From contig OX104131.1 in NCBI GenBank assembly GCA_944470555.2, positions 13,260,515 to 13,324,514 on the forward strand: DNA of 64,000 nucleotides, in the 5' to 3' direction. This DNA is from Heterobilharzia americana. Its lineage: Eukaryota > Platyhelminthes > Trematoda > Strigeidida > Schistosomatidae. Under the pieces are notes generated by a model that was not told where the DNA came from, searched no databases, and was given only the letters and a program-made list of their open reading frames with translations. Of this stretch, positions 1-12,655 are shown in pieces. How positions within the stretch are numbered: the first letter of the stretch is position 1; each line of letters opens with the position of its first letter. The translations under genes and the position numbers were made by a program.

Positions 1-365
1 ACGCAGTAGCAACGACTAGAAATTCTTGGTTGTGTTGCGTTGCATTTTGTACGCTACCCTTACGAAGTAGTTTGTGATTGGTTGTCACTACTATGTCACT
101 GATTGCATAGACTTTCCTATTGGCTGTTTCTCTACCTGACCTCTAGTCCTGGGATTGTTCATTACTTATCTTATTTGTTGACAGATTGAGTCTATTGATT
201 GGTGAATGATCTGAGTGCCAGGCTTCTAGGAATTCTCTGATATTCTTTATATCTCTGTCCAAAATTCCTACATTGTCAAAATTGAATTCATGTTCATAAC
301 CATCCACGTTCATTGAAATGAGCGATGAAATATTGTGACGTTTAATAACCAATCAACAAACGGAT
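1..365 (-). mobile_element. Penelope-like element, 3' coding fragment
   Basis: The minus-strand reading at 143-352 (start MVIKRHNISSLISMNVDGYE) matches the segment that follows the GIY-YIG endonuclease motif in the neighbouring plus-strand copy at 376-950 (HDISLLTSMHV, then HEFTFDN). The non-coding DNA beyond it, at 60-140, also matches the reverse complement of 830-930. This is therefore a 5'-truncated Penelope-like retroelement tail lying inverted to its neighbour. No complete reverse transcriptase is present. The family assignment rests on the shared C-terminal residues only. Confidence 0.6.
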
Positions 366-375
366 GCTACTCTAC

Positions 376-950
376 ATAAAGAATATATTAGAGATCACGA
401 CAAGATTACTGTGACCACTTGGAATTGGTGTGACTCATAAACCAACAAATTCCCTCCAAACACTATTATGCAGATCAAAGGATTCAACAACCAAAAAAGA
501 CAAACCGAACATCATTTACAAAATCAACTCCAATAACTGTAGTCAACACTACATTGGACAAAGTGGTCGCCCTCTTCGCCTTCGTCTACATGAACACCAA
601 TTGGCTATTAAACGTCACACACGACATTTCATTACTTACTTCAATGCATGTGGGTATTTATGGACATGAATTCACTTTCGACAATATAGAAATTTTGTAT
701 GGAGAGAGGAAACACAAAGAAATATCAGAGAATTCCTGGAAGCTTGCTATTCAGGTCAGTCAGCAATCAATAGATGTATAGACATAGGCCTAACCTATTA
801 ACCAATAAGAAAGATGATAAACGACAGAAAGGTCAGAGGTCAAACAGAGGAACAACCAATAAGAAAGTCTATTCAGTCAATGATGCAACAATCAATAGAA
901 ACAGCCAATCACAAACCACTTCATAAGGGTAATCTAATGAATCACTCACG
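376..950 (+). mobile_element. Penelope-like element, GIY-YIG endonuclease end
   Basis: Translation from about 420 gives GVTHKPTNSLQ, then YKINSNNCSQHYIGQSGRPL followed by LRLHEHQ. This is the GIY-YIG endonuclease that closes Penelope-like polyproteins, with a Cys pair just before the Tyr-Ile-Gly core. The frame breaks near 600-660, and the C-terminal tail continues in another frame to about 780. Non-coding 3' sequence runs to about 950 and mirrors 1-140. Truncated and frameshifted, so not active. Confidence 0.7.
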
Positions 951-2463
951 GAGAGATACTGATAGTTCGTATTGGAGTTAGTGCTAATAATGTTATCTAG
1001 AAAAACAATGAAAGCTTCACTATTAAACCACACAATATGCAACAAAACCAAGAACATCCACCTGAGCTACAACAAATATTCTCCACCGTTTCAAAATCAA
1101 AGAATACTTTGCTATTATTTTCAAAATATAATCTACAATGATAAATTTGAATCGAACACATTCGAATTTCAAAAAATTTTCTCCCAAAATACTAATTGCT
1201 CATTAATTGACAACTCCAACTTTATTAGTGGTTGAATAAACGAATAAAGATCGTATATTGAACATTGAACGCGGAAGAAATCACTATCTGTTCACTAATT
1301 TGACACATTATGAATACAAGAGGAAAACCTACTCAAATTAGATTACTTTGTAGATAGCAAATAAGCTTTTGACTCTAGTTGTACATTGTAAGAGAACAAA
1401 CTGATCTGAACATCTTCACCCTGAGTAAGATTGGCTACCGCTTTGCCAACTTCAGTACAGTCAAAGAATCCGATCGTGTGACTATACAAGTAAATTAAAG
1501 ATGTAAGATATTGAAGGTCAGTCGGCAAGACTCTTTGCTTATCTCAAGTTTCAGGCTTGTTAGTGCTCGTCACTAGGATGTACTTGCAACAATGAGAAAA
1601 CTGGCGTACCCTCAGTGACTAAAACCTGCATCATTTAGTCCTGAAGTCCAATTCTTTACCAGTAAGCTATTCAGGCCGTGAGTGACCTGCTATAGGGCTG
1701 GATCATGCACACAAATCTGTGAGTAACCATAGTGAGAAACTTGATCGATAAACTTTGATCACTGATAGGCACTAACGACTAGACAGTTTGTATTGAATAC
1801 ACACTAGTGACCTATTTGTGTTATAGGCAGAAGGTCATGTACTGGATTGATGACTGCTTATCCGTTGACGTTGATTAACGACTAATCGATAATTGTTCAC
1901 CAGACAAGGGAATAACCAATCAAGGGGGATAACAAGATTACTGAATAACCAGTGAGCCAAAAATGTTGGTGTGTGCATCGAATGAAGCGGATGGATGCCG
2001 GCTATGAAAATACTATCTGCTTTTGTAATCCATCTGCAAACCGCCATTATCGCTATGGGGCTACAGTGTACTGGACGCTCCAGCGGTAAGTGTGTATCAC
2101 CAGCATAGTCATATTGCAGAACACTTTAAAACTCTTATAATTTCATCATTAACTGTTTGGTTAGTAACAACATTCATACCTAGTACAAATCACTAATTTA
2201 TTAACCCTATGGACAGTAGTTGTAAGGTGTGGTCGTTAGGCCTTGCTAAGACTGACAGACTGTCATGTACTACTAGTTAAAATATATTACAGAATGAGAC
2301 GGATAAAAAATCCTGATTTGAGTTGTAGATGTATAAAGCGAGTAGTAGTCTATAAATATTCGTTTCGATTTCTGGAGGTTCTTTTGAGGGTACAAGACAA
2401 GGACGCTACAGGTTTGCAACCATAAATTTCTTCTTGGCATATCATGCGTGTGACGGACCACTA
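951..2463. other. No gene recognised
   Basis: AT-rich DNA with only short open frames on both strands. I see no domain, RNA gene or clear repeat unit. It is probably intronic if the kindlin gene extends upstream, but no kindlin F0 or F1 exon could be recognised here. Confidence 0.4.
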
Positions 2464-2890
2464 TATTAGCAATACTGTGAGGTCAAATGTAGAGTACTAG
2501 GCAAGCAAGGTAAGCCAGTCAGTTAGGTTATGGATCTCCACCGATAGCGCGTAATTTTAGCCACGGTAAAATTTGATTGCAAGAACTCTAGATTAAGGGG
2601 TGGGACCATCCACAAAGTCGCTGACTTTTTGTCTTAGCTGTATACAGTGATACACGTTACCAAAAGGTAAGGATTCATGATTGAAGGATCTCGAAATTTG
2701 TCATAGTGACCCAGATATATACACTCTTTCATCTTCTGAGTCATCAGCCTTCATCGTTCCATTCTTTCTGCTCTAATGCACTTTTGACTACTTTAATTTC
2801 CTTCACTTTCTGTCTGGTTTTTCTTTTCGTGCTTCTGTACACTGTGGCAACTTCAAGGGATGGCTCTACGTTTATTGGCGTGTTTTTCTA
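2464..2890 (+). mobile_element. Decayed LINE 3' end
   Basis: The reading near 2464-2520 (EVKCRVLGKQGKPVS) resembles EVRRRVLGKIGQSID at the better preserved LINE tail of 4690-5275. The following DNA includes a pyrimidine-rich stretch and a tgtggcaactt motif, also found in the untranslated end of that second copy. Heavily mutated, and identified only by this internal comparison. Confidence 0.35.
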
Positions 2891-3910
2891 ATGCATCCCG
2901 GAATGACTGGCATCTCTCGATAATTGTGCAGTAGATCTGAAACGTTATGTAGTAGGGGTCAGGTTGAAACAATTTTACCATGACTTATTCAATACAACAA
3001 TACCATCTTGAAACGTTTTAACCTGGACCTTGTAAATGATTGAGCATTGAATGCCAAAAAATATGGCGGATAATTTAAAAGCAGAATGACAAGCCACTAT
3101 GTTCAAAAATCTGCGTATTCATGCCTAAATACACAGCTAATAATCATATGGTGTAAGCTATTTGAATGATTGTTTTTTGCTCTCCTTACATTACTGAACC
3201 AACCCAGTCTATCCTACTAATTAATCGTAATACCGAGGTTATGACTACGAAACTCATTTATCATCTTCATATACAGTACAAAAGGGTGGAGAGGATCAGA
3301 GTTGGAAAAAAAGTAGTAGCTGTCTGCAAGGCCGAAAATTACTGGATCATTATTTTCTAAACAAGCACATTTGCTTAAGGTCATTTCAAGCAAAAGTCTG
3401 ACAAAGTTTAAACTTTCTATGTAGATTTTACACTGATGACTTTCATTTGAAGGGGTCATATTGAAAGTAACACATACGAACTCTATAAGAAATAACAATG
3501 AGTGTCTGCAGAACATTCCAAAAAAAGTTTTCTGTTCGTAATCTCTATTTCCATTGGGTTTCGTTAGAAAATTTCAACTGCAAGCTACTGTTGACTGTCA
3601 TTGCTGCCTCCCATATCTCTTTGTCTTTTTGTCCTCTTCTATCGCTCATCACTACCAATGCACAAAGGTTTTGTCAACTTAAGCATAGGGTGTTTTCGCT
3701 TATCCCTTATTCTCAAAACCATCGGGGATGAATTTCAGCATATCCATGAGTTCAGTTGAAGCTACCGAAATTTACTAAAATTACATGAAATCTTTGTCGC
3801 AGTAATGAGAGATCTGCATAGAAGCCCATCTGCTAATAGAGGCCGGGCAGTTCGATCCAGTATAGGAACGGGAAATTACATGCATGAAACAACATCTGAT
3901 ACCTGCTGCT
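2891..3910. other. No gene recognised
   Basis: Open frames at 3217-3516 (-) and 3498-3731 (+) overlap in opposite directions and show no domain or splice context. I see nothing else that I can name. Confidence 0.4.
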
Positions 3911-3914
3911 CTTG

Positions 3915-4078
3915 CACCCCATTGGCCCAGTGGATAACGCTTTGGCGTTTGAAATGATGATTACCGGGTTTGATTCTCAGTGGGAACAACAACGTTTACT
4001 GAGGTGCAAGTATATGCAGCTGACGAGACCTGAATGGGACAAAACGCACGTCTTGGATTCCCCTGCTAGTAACCAAGC
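3915..4078 (+). mobile_element. Smalpha-type SINE with decayed hammerhead
   Basis: A tRNA-like head carries a box-A-like TGGCCCAGTGG and a box-B-like GGGTTTGATTC. It is followed at 4006-4066 by a hammerhead-shaped segment: CTGACGAG, a stem II ACC/GGG, then CAAAAC, and CTTGG in the post-cleavage strand. The catalytic GAAA is changed to AAAA, so self-cleavage is unlikely. Smalpha is the Schistosoma SINE family known to carry hammerheads. A second copy lies inverted at 4325-4476. Confidence 0.75.
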
Positions 4079-4324
4079 AGAATGTGACATCTGTCTTCAC
4101 AGGGAAGTGAGAACGACACCAGGCTATTTCATCAAGCTGTATAGCGGTGTTGTGTAATACTCGTCCACCTTTATACGCGTGTGACACTTTCATCATTCTC
4201 CATCAAGCTGCAGAGTGTAGTTGCTCGATAATTTAGCTGTGACTAGAATCTGAGAGTTTGCATTCCAGCGAGTTTAAGTTTAGATTGACTAAATCTGAAG
4301 GAGCCACGAGTTTATTTGCTCAGC

Positions 4325-4476
4325 GGTGACCAGCAATGGATTCGAGGACGTAAGTTTTGTCCTACTTGAGACTCGTCAGCTCAATGTACCTACATCCCAA
4401 TGAGGAGTGATGGTATTCTTCTCACCCATCGATTCCAAATCCAAAGCGTTGTCCACTAGGCCAATGGGGTATGAGA
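4325..4476 (-). mobile_element. Smalpha-type SINE with decayed hammerhead
   Basis: On the minus strand the tRNA-like head (ATTGGCCTAGTGGACAACGC) leads into GTAGGTAC and CTGACGAGTCTC. The segment then has AGGACAAAAC and a GTCCTCGAATCC tail, with the hammerhead at 4333-4393. As in the copy at 3915-4078, the GAAA of the core reads AAAA. The two copies converge tail to tail, about 250 bp apart. Confidence 0.75.
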
Positions 4477-4689
4477 GTAACTTCTTATGCAATAGCTATC
4501 AGTTGTAATTTACAGTTGATTACTATGCGCTACCAGGTTTAATGATCTAGTTAACGATTCCTAAGTAGAGCGATAATACATCTTGAATTCCGCTGCTAGC
4601 CATCATCAAGTACATGAAGTTGTAATGAAACGGCGTCATATCGATCCATCCATTCAAGAAAACCATGTAGCAACGGAGGTCGGCCAACT

Positions 4690-5275
4690 TACTTCAGCAT
4701 AGTAGTGAATATGTGATCAATTTTGAGGTCAGGAGAAGGGTATTAGGCAAGATAGGCCAGTCGATTGATGAGATTGTGAACCATAGTCGACTGGGGTGGC
4801 TTTGACATGTACTGCGCATACCGAGCAACCGCCTACCTCGACATGCCATGCTAGGGGAAGTCGGATTAGGGTGGAAAAGGGTTCAGGGTGGCCAGACCAA
4901 GACCTGTTAACAGTCGATGAAATCGCTGACTGTTAGCCTGAGGCGTGTTAAGAGATATAGACTAGTGGGCTGGGGTCCGCAAGACGAAAGGAATCAGTGG
5001 TTTAAGACTCTTAGTGACATGATTGGAAATCAGTCACAGTGGCGCAGATGTATTCACTTTTTGACGTCTTCTTAAACTTCAATATTTGCATTAACCTTTA
5101 CCTTCAGTTTGTTTATTCTCTCATACAACTTTGTCTACACTGACATCACCCTAACTCTATCAAACTATTCTTTGTGTACTATTGTGAAGTGTGGCAACTT
5201 GAACCAATGTACCTGAGTACAAAGTTTTACTTTGATTCCGTCTGTCTATCTGTTTAAAAGTACTAATAAATTGAA
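4690..5275 (+). mobile_element. LINE 3' terminal coding fragment
   Basis: Translation gives EVRRRVLGKIGQSID, then LRIPSNRLPRHAM, then GWGPQDERNQWFKTLSDMIG and QSQWRR. This is the usual C-terminal end of a flatworm non-LTR retrotransposon ORF2 (His-Val-Leu-Arg, a Gly-Trp-Lys box, and a Trp-rich end). At least two in-frame stops (after RLGWL and TKTC) show that it is dead. A pyrimidine-rich untranslated end follows from about 5075. The clade is not certain. Confidence 0.65.
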
Positions 5276-6190
5276 GAAAGTATAGTTAAAGCAAATTACA
5301 CTACCTCATACTTTGCTTTCCTTGATATATTAGTTAGAAAACTCCAATGATTTCTGAGGAGCAGATGGACACAGTTTGTAGTAAGATTTTATGAAGTTTT
5401 TTCCGTCTAATTATCATGAAAATTATTCTATCCATCCTTTCAGAGGACAAAATGGTTTGATTCAAGTGTAATTATCGTACAAGGGATGGTAATGTATAGT
5501 AGGGGAAGTTTACAAGTGAATACAGATAAAAGAGACCTCCTTATATCGACCAATATGTTGATGATTACGAAGAGCCTCTAAAAGGACATTCGAGCATTGT
5601 AAATAGTTAATTATTCGCATGAGTTGAATATTGACTACTGACGAATATCGTTATGCAGAAGATGTAGGTCGATGGCTTCTTGCTGACTACCATCCATTCA
5701 ACGTGCACTGCAATCGATGAACGTGATGACCATATTGGAAAATGACCGATGGATTTGGTCAACTCACAATATGAAACTGGTAAATCTGTAGTCAGCAGTC
5801 AGTGAATCTCATCCAGTCCTATAGGAGTTCAACAGTGACCTGAATAGCTCAGTGATAAGATCTTCAGGTTAGGATTTCTAAGGAGGTCTCACTTCCCTTG
5901 TGCTTGCCAATGCACCGTGTTGGCAAGTGTTAGCAAATACAATTCCTGGGTTGAGGACTTCTTATTGGATTGCCTTTAACCACGTAAAAGAGACCATAAG
6001 CTATCATCAGGCTTGAGTACTTGAATGCTGGTTCCCAGTAGTCGAAGAAAGAACTACTAAAAACACTCAATGTCGTAACAGTTTCCGCTGACTTACCTTA
6101 ATAGTCGCAAAAGTAACCTATTTATCAACTTTTTATTCTCATTCTAATCAGTAAGTATAGATGCTTTATCAATTTCAAATTGAATTCTAG
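5276..6190. other. Probable kindlin intron, 3' part
   Basis: No coding sequence recognised. A weak tRNA-like patch (gaatagctcagtgataaga) lies near 5842. The stretch ends in TTGAATTCTAG, the splice acceptor of the exon that starts at 6191. Confidence 0.45.
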
Positions 6191-6769
6191 GCGGAATTGG
6201 CTACTGAACAAGAAGCATTACTGAACGATGAGAATTTGAAGAATAGTCAAGAGGTGAACGTCAATGGAAAAGCTAACGGTACTCATGAAGTAATTGATGG
6301 CCTCATGGATAAAAGTATTGCTGAGAACTGTAAAACAAACAGGAAAAAGATCACCTCCACACTGGTTATCCACAATCGTGATATTTCCCCACTCGGTGGA
6401 TATCTACACACCGGCCGGCATATTAAATCATCATCAAGACCTGTGAGCGCCGTTGAATTGGATAACGAAATCGACGCTATGCTTGAAGAGTTGTCAACAA
6501 ATTGTTTAGAGAATTCAGATGGTTGTCTGCCAGTGGACGGCATCAAAACTCAACATCGTTCCAGGCCTAGACAACGATCTCCGCGTCCATTAAGTTTACT
6601 GGATAGCATAGATGGTCATAGTGGTTCACTGCAAGATGGAATCGATGTTGATCCCGGTTTACCAGAATTGAACACTTATGTCAAGATTTGTAAGCCTAGG
6701 AAGTTTGGCTTAAAAGTTTATCGTCGTTACTTCATGGCTATCAAGCGAACTGAATTGTTTGTTTATAAA
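6191..6769 (+). CDS. FERMT: Fermitin/kindlin exon: F2 linker and start of PH domain
   Basis: Internal exon of 193 codons. It opens after an in-frame TAG that is part of the acceptor AATTCTAG and closes at the donor AAA|GTGAGT. The first 155 or so residues are a low-complexity polar linker rich in Ser, Asp and Asn. The last 35 (PELNTYVKICKPRKFGLKVY and onward to ELFVYK) match the opening strands of the PH domain that interrupts FERM F2 in kindlins. Kindlins are cytoplasmic adaptors that bind integrin beta tails and help activate integrins. Phase is 0 at the 3' end and joins the next exon cleanly. F0, F1 and the first half of F2 must lie further upstream; I could not find them in this window. 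Confidence 0.85.
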
Positions 6770-8235
6770 GTGAGTTTATAAAGATCCTTTGTCTAAATTT
6801 TAACTTTGAAGTTACTGAGTGAAATTGACTGACATAGTAATATGAGAACGCTATTTATGCCATGAGATACTTCTACTGGATACGAATAACCACTGTTCTC
6901 CCTCAGACCTGAGCCGCGAAAATCAGAAGATAAAGATCGGCCTGCAATTTTAAGGAGGAACTTTATTTGACAAAAATCACATCATTTATACTACACTGTT
7001 TTTCCACAGAAAATAAAGCCACTAAGTCAAAAGCTGAATACTTATTCTGATTGGTCAGCTGTAGGACAAAATTGTCCGGTAAGGTTTTTCCTGCCTACGC
7101 AGCAGCACGAAATCAAGGTTGAAATCAAAAACCCCTACCTTAGCTGCTAATGACTTAGAATATTGGTTTTCATCCAGTCCACTTCCTGTCAAACTTACTT
7201 GCAAGTAGTCTGTCTACTTGTTACTGTACACTGATGATGATATTTCAAGGTTTACTGTGGTTATTAGGTGACAAAACAGGTAGTGGTAACAGAGAAAATG
7301 AAGATCGGTAGCGACCTGCTCAGATATCGGCTGAAATAATTACTTGACTGTGACTCGAACCAATAGCCAACCGATCAAGATACTGTCCTCTTGAACCAAT
7401 GTTCCCTTGTATTTTCCACCATTCTACTGTGGATCTACTTTGTAGTACACCCCACTGTTCTTTTGAGTATCTCACGAGTGCTGTAGATGGCGTAGGTTAG
7501 TGAAAGCCGATTGAACACTCTCCATCCTTGCCGAGACCTTGTCAGCTGCCAGAATTTGTGAGTAAATGAAATATCCAACTCATTCAAGCACTTTACTTTC
7601 GGTTGTAAAGAAGAGGTTTCAAAGCAGACAAGCTGTAATGTCAACAATTTGCATCCCAAAAGTTCACAGACTCACTAAAAGTGAACAGAAGAAGATTGCC
7701 TTCTGCCAACATCTTTGCCCAGTAGAACTAATTCGATACTTTATGATGTGCAGAACCAAGTTCCAAGAACCTAGATAAGAACAAAATGACTTTGGAGTCA
7801 GAGGTGTGACGTAGGTTCGAATCTCAGAGAGGACATCAGTTCCCTCGAGGTTGAAGACATGCCTTGTTAACGAATGCTAACAGACATGAAACCTAGGCCA
7901 ATCAGGGCTTCCCGTGGATCGCCTCCAACCACATAACACCAACCAAAGTGCACCGTGATGAGGAGCTGCATAGTCTGGTGACCACGTTAGGAAATAATCG
8001 GTAGAACTCGGTCACTACTTAGGACTATGCACGACATGAAATCGGTTAATCTTCATTTATCAACAAATGTGCTCATAACAATAATTCAATTCGGCGACCT
8101 TGTACAAGTTTGTGCACTGGATTATGGGCAACAACTTATGTTTTAGGGGCTACACTACTATCCTGTCACCTGCGTTGAAGTACATGAAGTAGAGTTCGAA
8201 TCCAGGACATATATTTTGCGAACTGAGCGCCGAAA

Positions 8236-8290
<55 letters not shown>

Positions 8291-10751
8291 AAGTCATGTA
8301 AATCAGTCGAAGGAGGTCCCATTGAGCTATCCAGAGTGCTTATCGCCTCTGGAAGAACATTATGCGTATGGACTGGGCATTAGTTGTTCTACAGTGTCAA
8401 GTCTGTTCCCGAATGATGAGTGGTTCGCAAATTAAGAAAGAACTGGTTGCAGAAAGCCTTCTGTGAGGAATTTTTACAGATTACCCATGAGGTTCCCCGT
8501 GATATTCATTTTCAATACTTCACTGGTCCTTTTTTTGCACGAAGAGGTTTCAGGAGTCACCCGGAAGGAAGCCTGCCTCGACCTAGGTTCTGTGCTTGTT
8601 AGTCCTCATCAGCAAAGTGTGTCTGCAGCCTTCCGACTGACTTCGGGATTCGAACGTCAAAATAAAATGCAGTTTGACAATTCTTTAGTTATGGCGCTGA
8701 AATATCTAGCTCATGTATCATACTGCACCGATAATGACATCTTGTCATCACTGAATATTTTTCATGCCGCAAATAATGAAAATACTTCAGTTGACTAGTC
8801 ATAAAAGCCGTTCTGAAGAGGTTTTCTCTCACTCCGAATCTATCTGAATGTCACAGGAAACTTAATTGGTAAGTCAAAAGGATGACGGAGCTTTGCATTC
8901 CAGTATACAGTAGCAGTAAACATCAGTGTAAGGTCCGTTAGCTTTTTGAAAGCGGCACGCAAAGACCATCGGTGAGCTTCATGTACATTAATTGACATAC
9001 ACTTTGGACCCCGTGACAGGATGGGTGGTGCCACTAGCGAAAACTTCGAGAAGAACTACTTCAGTTTAATTCGTGATCGGTTACTAGTAGAAGTGAGTTC
9101 AACGACATTAGATAGAAATCAATCAAAAGCGTGTTTCTGTCAGGAAACATTTTAACATATGTTTGGAATGGGTGAAGCAGAATTCCATTGAAGCCACGTT
9201 CAATCAGAATTTGAAATGTTGATCAGTGATGCATAGGTCAAAGAGAAAACGTATCTAGAGTGCAAACACTAAGAGCTTGAAATATTCAAAACGCAATTTC
9301 TAAATATTGATTCGTGTCAGTATAAACATACATGGTGAGTATTTTGAACTGCGCATATTGCTACTTATGAGTAGTATGACGTTTCATATTAAAATAAGAG
9401 AAATAGGCTCCGTAAGTCCCGGAAATGTAAACCCTCTGGTCAACGCCTGTGGTATCAGTTCAAAAATGCATATTTTAGTTTGACCGAGTCACTCTAAAGG
9501 CTACCATAACAACAACCGAAATAACCAACTAGACAACCTGGTTTTATGGAAATTCGCCTTTCTTACTAAAGTACTTGGTTCTAATTGGTTATTTCAGCCA
9601 TGTCTAGGATGGCCTTGAGATTCACTTGTCTAGCCACATTAACAACAAGTTTGCTAAATTTATTTTCAATAACAGTTCCTTCTTACTGCTTGTTTCGGAT
9701 CAAACTTAGCTTGATTTCAAGGTCACCTTATTAAAAATTGAAATAACCAGATAACATTATTGCCAATATTGTACTTAATTGAGACCTAGAATCGGTTAGC
9801 TACTGATGGAAGAATCCTATTGTACCGTATCTGAGTACAGTACGCTGATACATCTAAGCCGACATCATCTCACGATGGTCGCAGGTATGTCTTTTCGATT
9901 AGTGGGGAAAAGTGAAGAACTTTAATCGAAAAGAACTTTCTAGCGACTGGCTCCATCCATTTGAAACTAGTCTTTACATAAATGATCAAGTTTAAATAAG
10001 GACTGGTTCGGAGAAATCAGTAGTAGTTTTTCCAAATTACTCCTACTTATATGCTACTAACAAATCGTTCACAGAAAACAACATGTAGCTTACACCTGGT
10101 AGTTTGACAGACTTGAAAATACCTTTACTGAACAGACATTATCTACGAAGTTGGCAAAAAACAAGATACAACTTTCGTTATTCATAGGCTGTATCTGCAT
10201 TCAGTCCCACGATTCCAAGGTCTCATAGTTAGCAAGCTGGTGCTGTGTCAGCTTCATTCAATTCTTAAGTAAAAACAACAATCCTGCAATGTTAGTATTA
10301 GTTAATTTTAACTAGCTTCGATTTCTTCTGTCGTTTAACTGCAGTTCATACCTTTAGGGAGCTGACTGTTGACCAGAGGGTCTCGGGTTCAAGCCCCACT
10401 CCACCTACAGAGGTTTAGGCAGCCTGGTAGTTTCACTTGCCCTCATACATCAAGTATCGCTCGTTGCCTACTGCATGAATGTGTACAAGGTTACTGAGTG
10501 AGTTTTGATTTTCTCATCTTCTCACAAACCATTTGGAAATCTTTCTCTCTGTCTCTCGCTTTGTCTTCGTTATCAATTAAGGTCGGAAAATTAGGGGATG
10601 GTTACTACTTAATGATGATACGTTAAGATCGATCCATGTTTTCCACTAGCTCTTCAGCTTGGAAATTCGTGTGTTTACTTTGGTTGATGTCTGTCGATTG
10701 TGCTTCATTTTAATATAACACCTCTTTCCCGATCCACCTTGCTTTTTCTAG
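6770..10751 (+). other. Kindlin intron
   Basis: Bounded by GTGAGT and TTTTTCTAG. It contains a long TA microsatellite (8238-8287) and scattered repeat debris, including box-B-like GGTTCGAATCTC near 7815 and GGGTTCAAGCCCC near 10387, but no recognisable intact element. The open frame at 8463-8798 (+) has no domain and is not called. Confidence 0.7.
8238..8287. repeat. (TA)n microsatellite
   Basis: About 25 uninterrupted TA dinucleotides inside the kindlin intron. Confidence 0.95.
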
Positions 10752-11604
10752 AATAAAGAGGACTACCAATCAGACAGTGACGCAGCTGAAGTAATCTACT
10801 TACCTGGTTGTGAAATTCAGCCAGATTTGTGCATTTCATCAGAAAAATTCAACATTCGTTTATACGTGCCTGTTTCACGTACAAATCTACCTTTGTCCGC
10901 AGCATTTGCCACTAACCATCAGCTGGATGATCTGCAGGCAGACGATGAAGATTCCACTGTTGGTGTAAAGTTGAAACGAAGAGCTTCCTTATTATCCTTG
11001 ACCTCATTGTCGCATCTAAGTAATGTTCTCGGCATATCATCGAATGGAACTCACAACGGGCCGATCGGTGTTGGTGGTATCGGTGCTTTGACTGGATCAT
11101 CGGCAGCCATGACTGGACTAGTTAATGAGCTTTGGTTACGTTTTCCGAATTTAGATGAATATATGAATTGGTTGGCGGCGTTTCGAATTACAACGGCTGT
11201 TCATTCAGCAGTTGCACCTAGCCTATGTATAGATATGCCGGATGCCAATTCAACAACAAGATCAGTAACTCCGACGAAGAAAGCTCGAAATATCACCTCA
11301 TATTTATTGACTCGTGCAACATTTGATGCTGAACGTAAAGCTATCTCGAATCTTATTCATTTAATTTCACCAGGCAGCTTTAAAACAGATCGAACTGATA
11401 ATATAGTCAATGTGACCAAGCTTCATAATTACTTAGAAAAAACGTCTGATCGATATGCTGCCTCTGAGACTAGGCTATTTTAAAGGCTCACAAAAAACAT
11501 GGGATTATAGACGAGATCAAATGGACACTTTGTCTAGACGTTCAGCAACTATGGCCAGTCAAGACAAACCTCCTATCCACCCATCTAACAATCAGTTCAT
11601 GCAG
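10752..11604 (+). CDS. FERMT: Fermitin/kindlin exon: rest of PH domain and link to F3 (frame broken)
   Basis: Starts after TTTTTCTAG in phase 0 (NKEDYQSDSDAAEVIYLPGC, then EIQPDLCISSEKFNIRLYVP), matching the kindlin PH pattern GCEVTPD...KFNIKLLIP. WLRFPNLDEYMNWLAAFR is the conserved PH C-terminal helix. A Ser/Gly-rich insertion (near SLTSLSHLSNVLG) interrupts the PH fold. The frame stops at 11481-11483 (ETRLF, then TAA). However, one base over, coding-like sequence runs on from KGSQKTWDYRRDQ to a good donor CAG|GTGAGT at 11604, and that frame matches the phase of the last exon. Total length is 853 nt, which is 3n+1, so one extra base is implied, most simply in the TTTT run near 11477-11480. 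It is either a sequence error or a real lesion. Confidence 0.8.
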
Positions 11605-12419
11605 GTGAGTTTGAAGCTTTTTCGTCATGATTAACTTGATATTTTCTTCCTCATGGGGATTGCACTGGAAACGGTGTCTAGATTGATAATAGCAGGTCTG
11701 TAAGCATATACGTTAGTCGGAAGAACAACAAGACTATCGAACTATCCACAAGATATATATATTTACTACCGTGTTAGTTTATCGGTATTTATGAAGGTGG
11801 CGCATATTTTGTGTGCTTTTCAGAAACACCTGGTCAATATTTACGGTACTGTTAGACTTTCAACAGTAGATTTTTGATCCCCTCTTTCTTTCTGATCATC
11901 AGCCTCCTCTATGGTTGATTTTAAAATCTTTTTAGAGTTCTGACTAAAAGTTGTATAATGTTGGGTGAAAATCATTGGTTGTGCTAGTAAATTGTCTTCT
12001 GCATAATATGATAATCAAACAACCAGGAGCTAATTGCTGTACTCTGAAAGACAATCTCAACATAAGACCTAGCCTTACCGTGTAACGGTCCAATTTTGCC
12101 CACTTCATACCAGCACATCAAGCGAGAATGCATTATTATTTAAGATCGTTGGCTTACTTTGGACGCGATGCATGCGCACATAATGTCATATATTTATCAA
12201 TAGAATGCAATGGGAGCTGCTTCCTTGTGGAAGACGTTATCATCATCTAAATTCTTAATTCTATTCCAACTTAATTTATCCTTCAGGGTAGGGTTGAGAG
12301 TGGGCTTTTTAATCTGAGATACAACTAAACAACTCCTGTACTGGACAGTGAGGTACACTTACTATATGGTTGCTCAACCTAAGTATATAAAGTGAGGTTC
12401 GGACCCGTGATCCAATGTT

Positions 12420-12655
12420 TTTGTCTATTTATTAGATGTGTAACACAGTGGAACGGTATTATCTACTAGACGACATCTTGGGCAATGTATTATCCATAGT
12501 CAAAACAAAATAACTCCACAACTCTGAGACGTGGCTTATATAGTTATAATTCTCTCTTCTCTATTATGATAAGGATAGTAGAATTTTCCATATATTTGGA
12601 ACAGGTGCAGAATCATTCCATTTGCACATATTTGATGTTGATTCGATAGATAAAG
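12420..12655 (-). mobile_element. Penelope-like 3' relic
   Basis: Matches, at lower identity, the 3' part of the Penelope copy at 24460-25250 on the same strand. Shared landmarks are the dinucleotide pattern of ttattagatgt...acagtggaac, then tccatagtcaaaa, then ttccatatat. No open frame remains. Confidence 0.5.

Noticed and set aside
1..6190. Upstream kindlin exons (F0, F1, first half of F2)
   Set aside because: No translation in any frame resembled those domains. They probably lie before this window or are too short to see by eye.
8463..8798. 111-codon open frame in a kindlin intron
   Set aside because: No domain and no splice context. Its 5' part resembles the complement of 8840-8880, so it is more likely repeat DNA.
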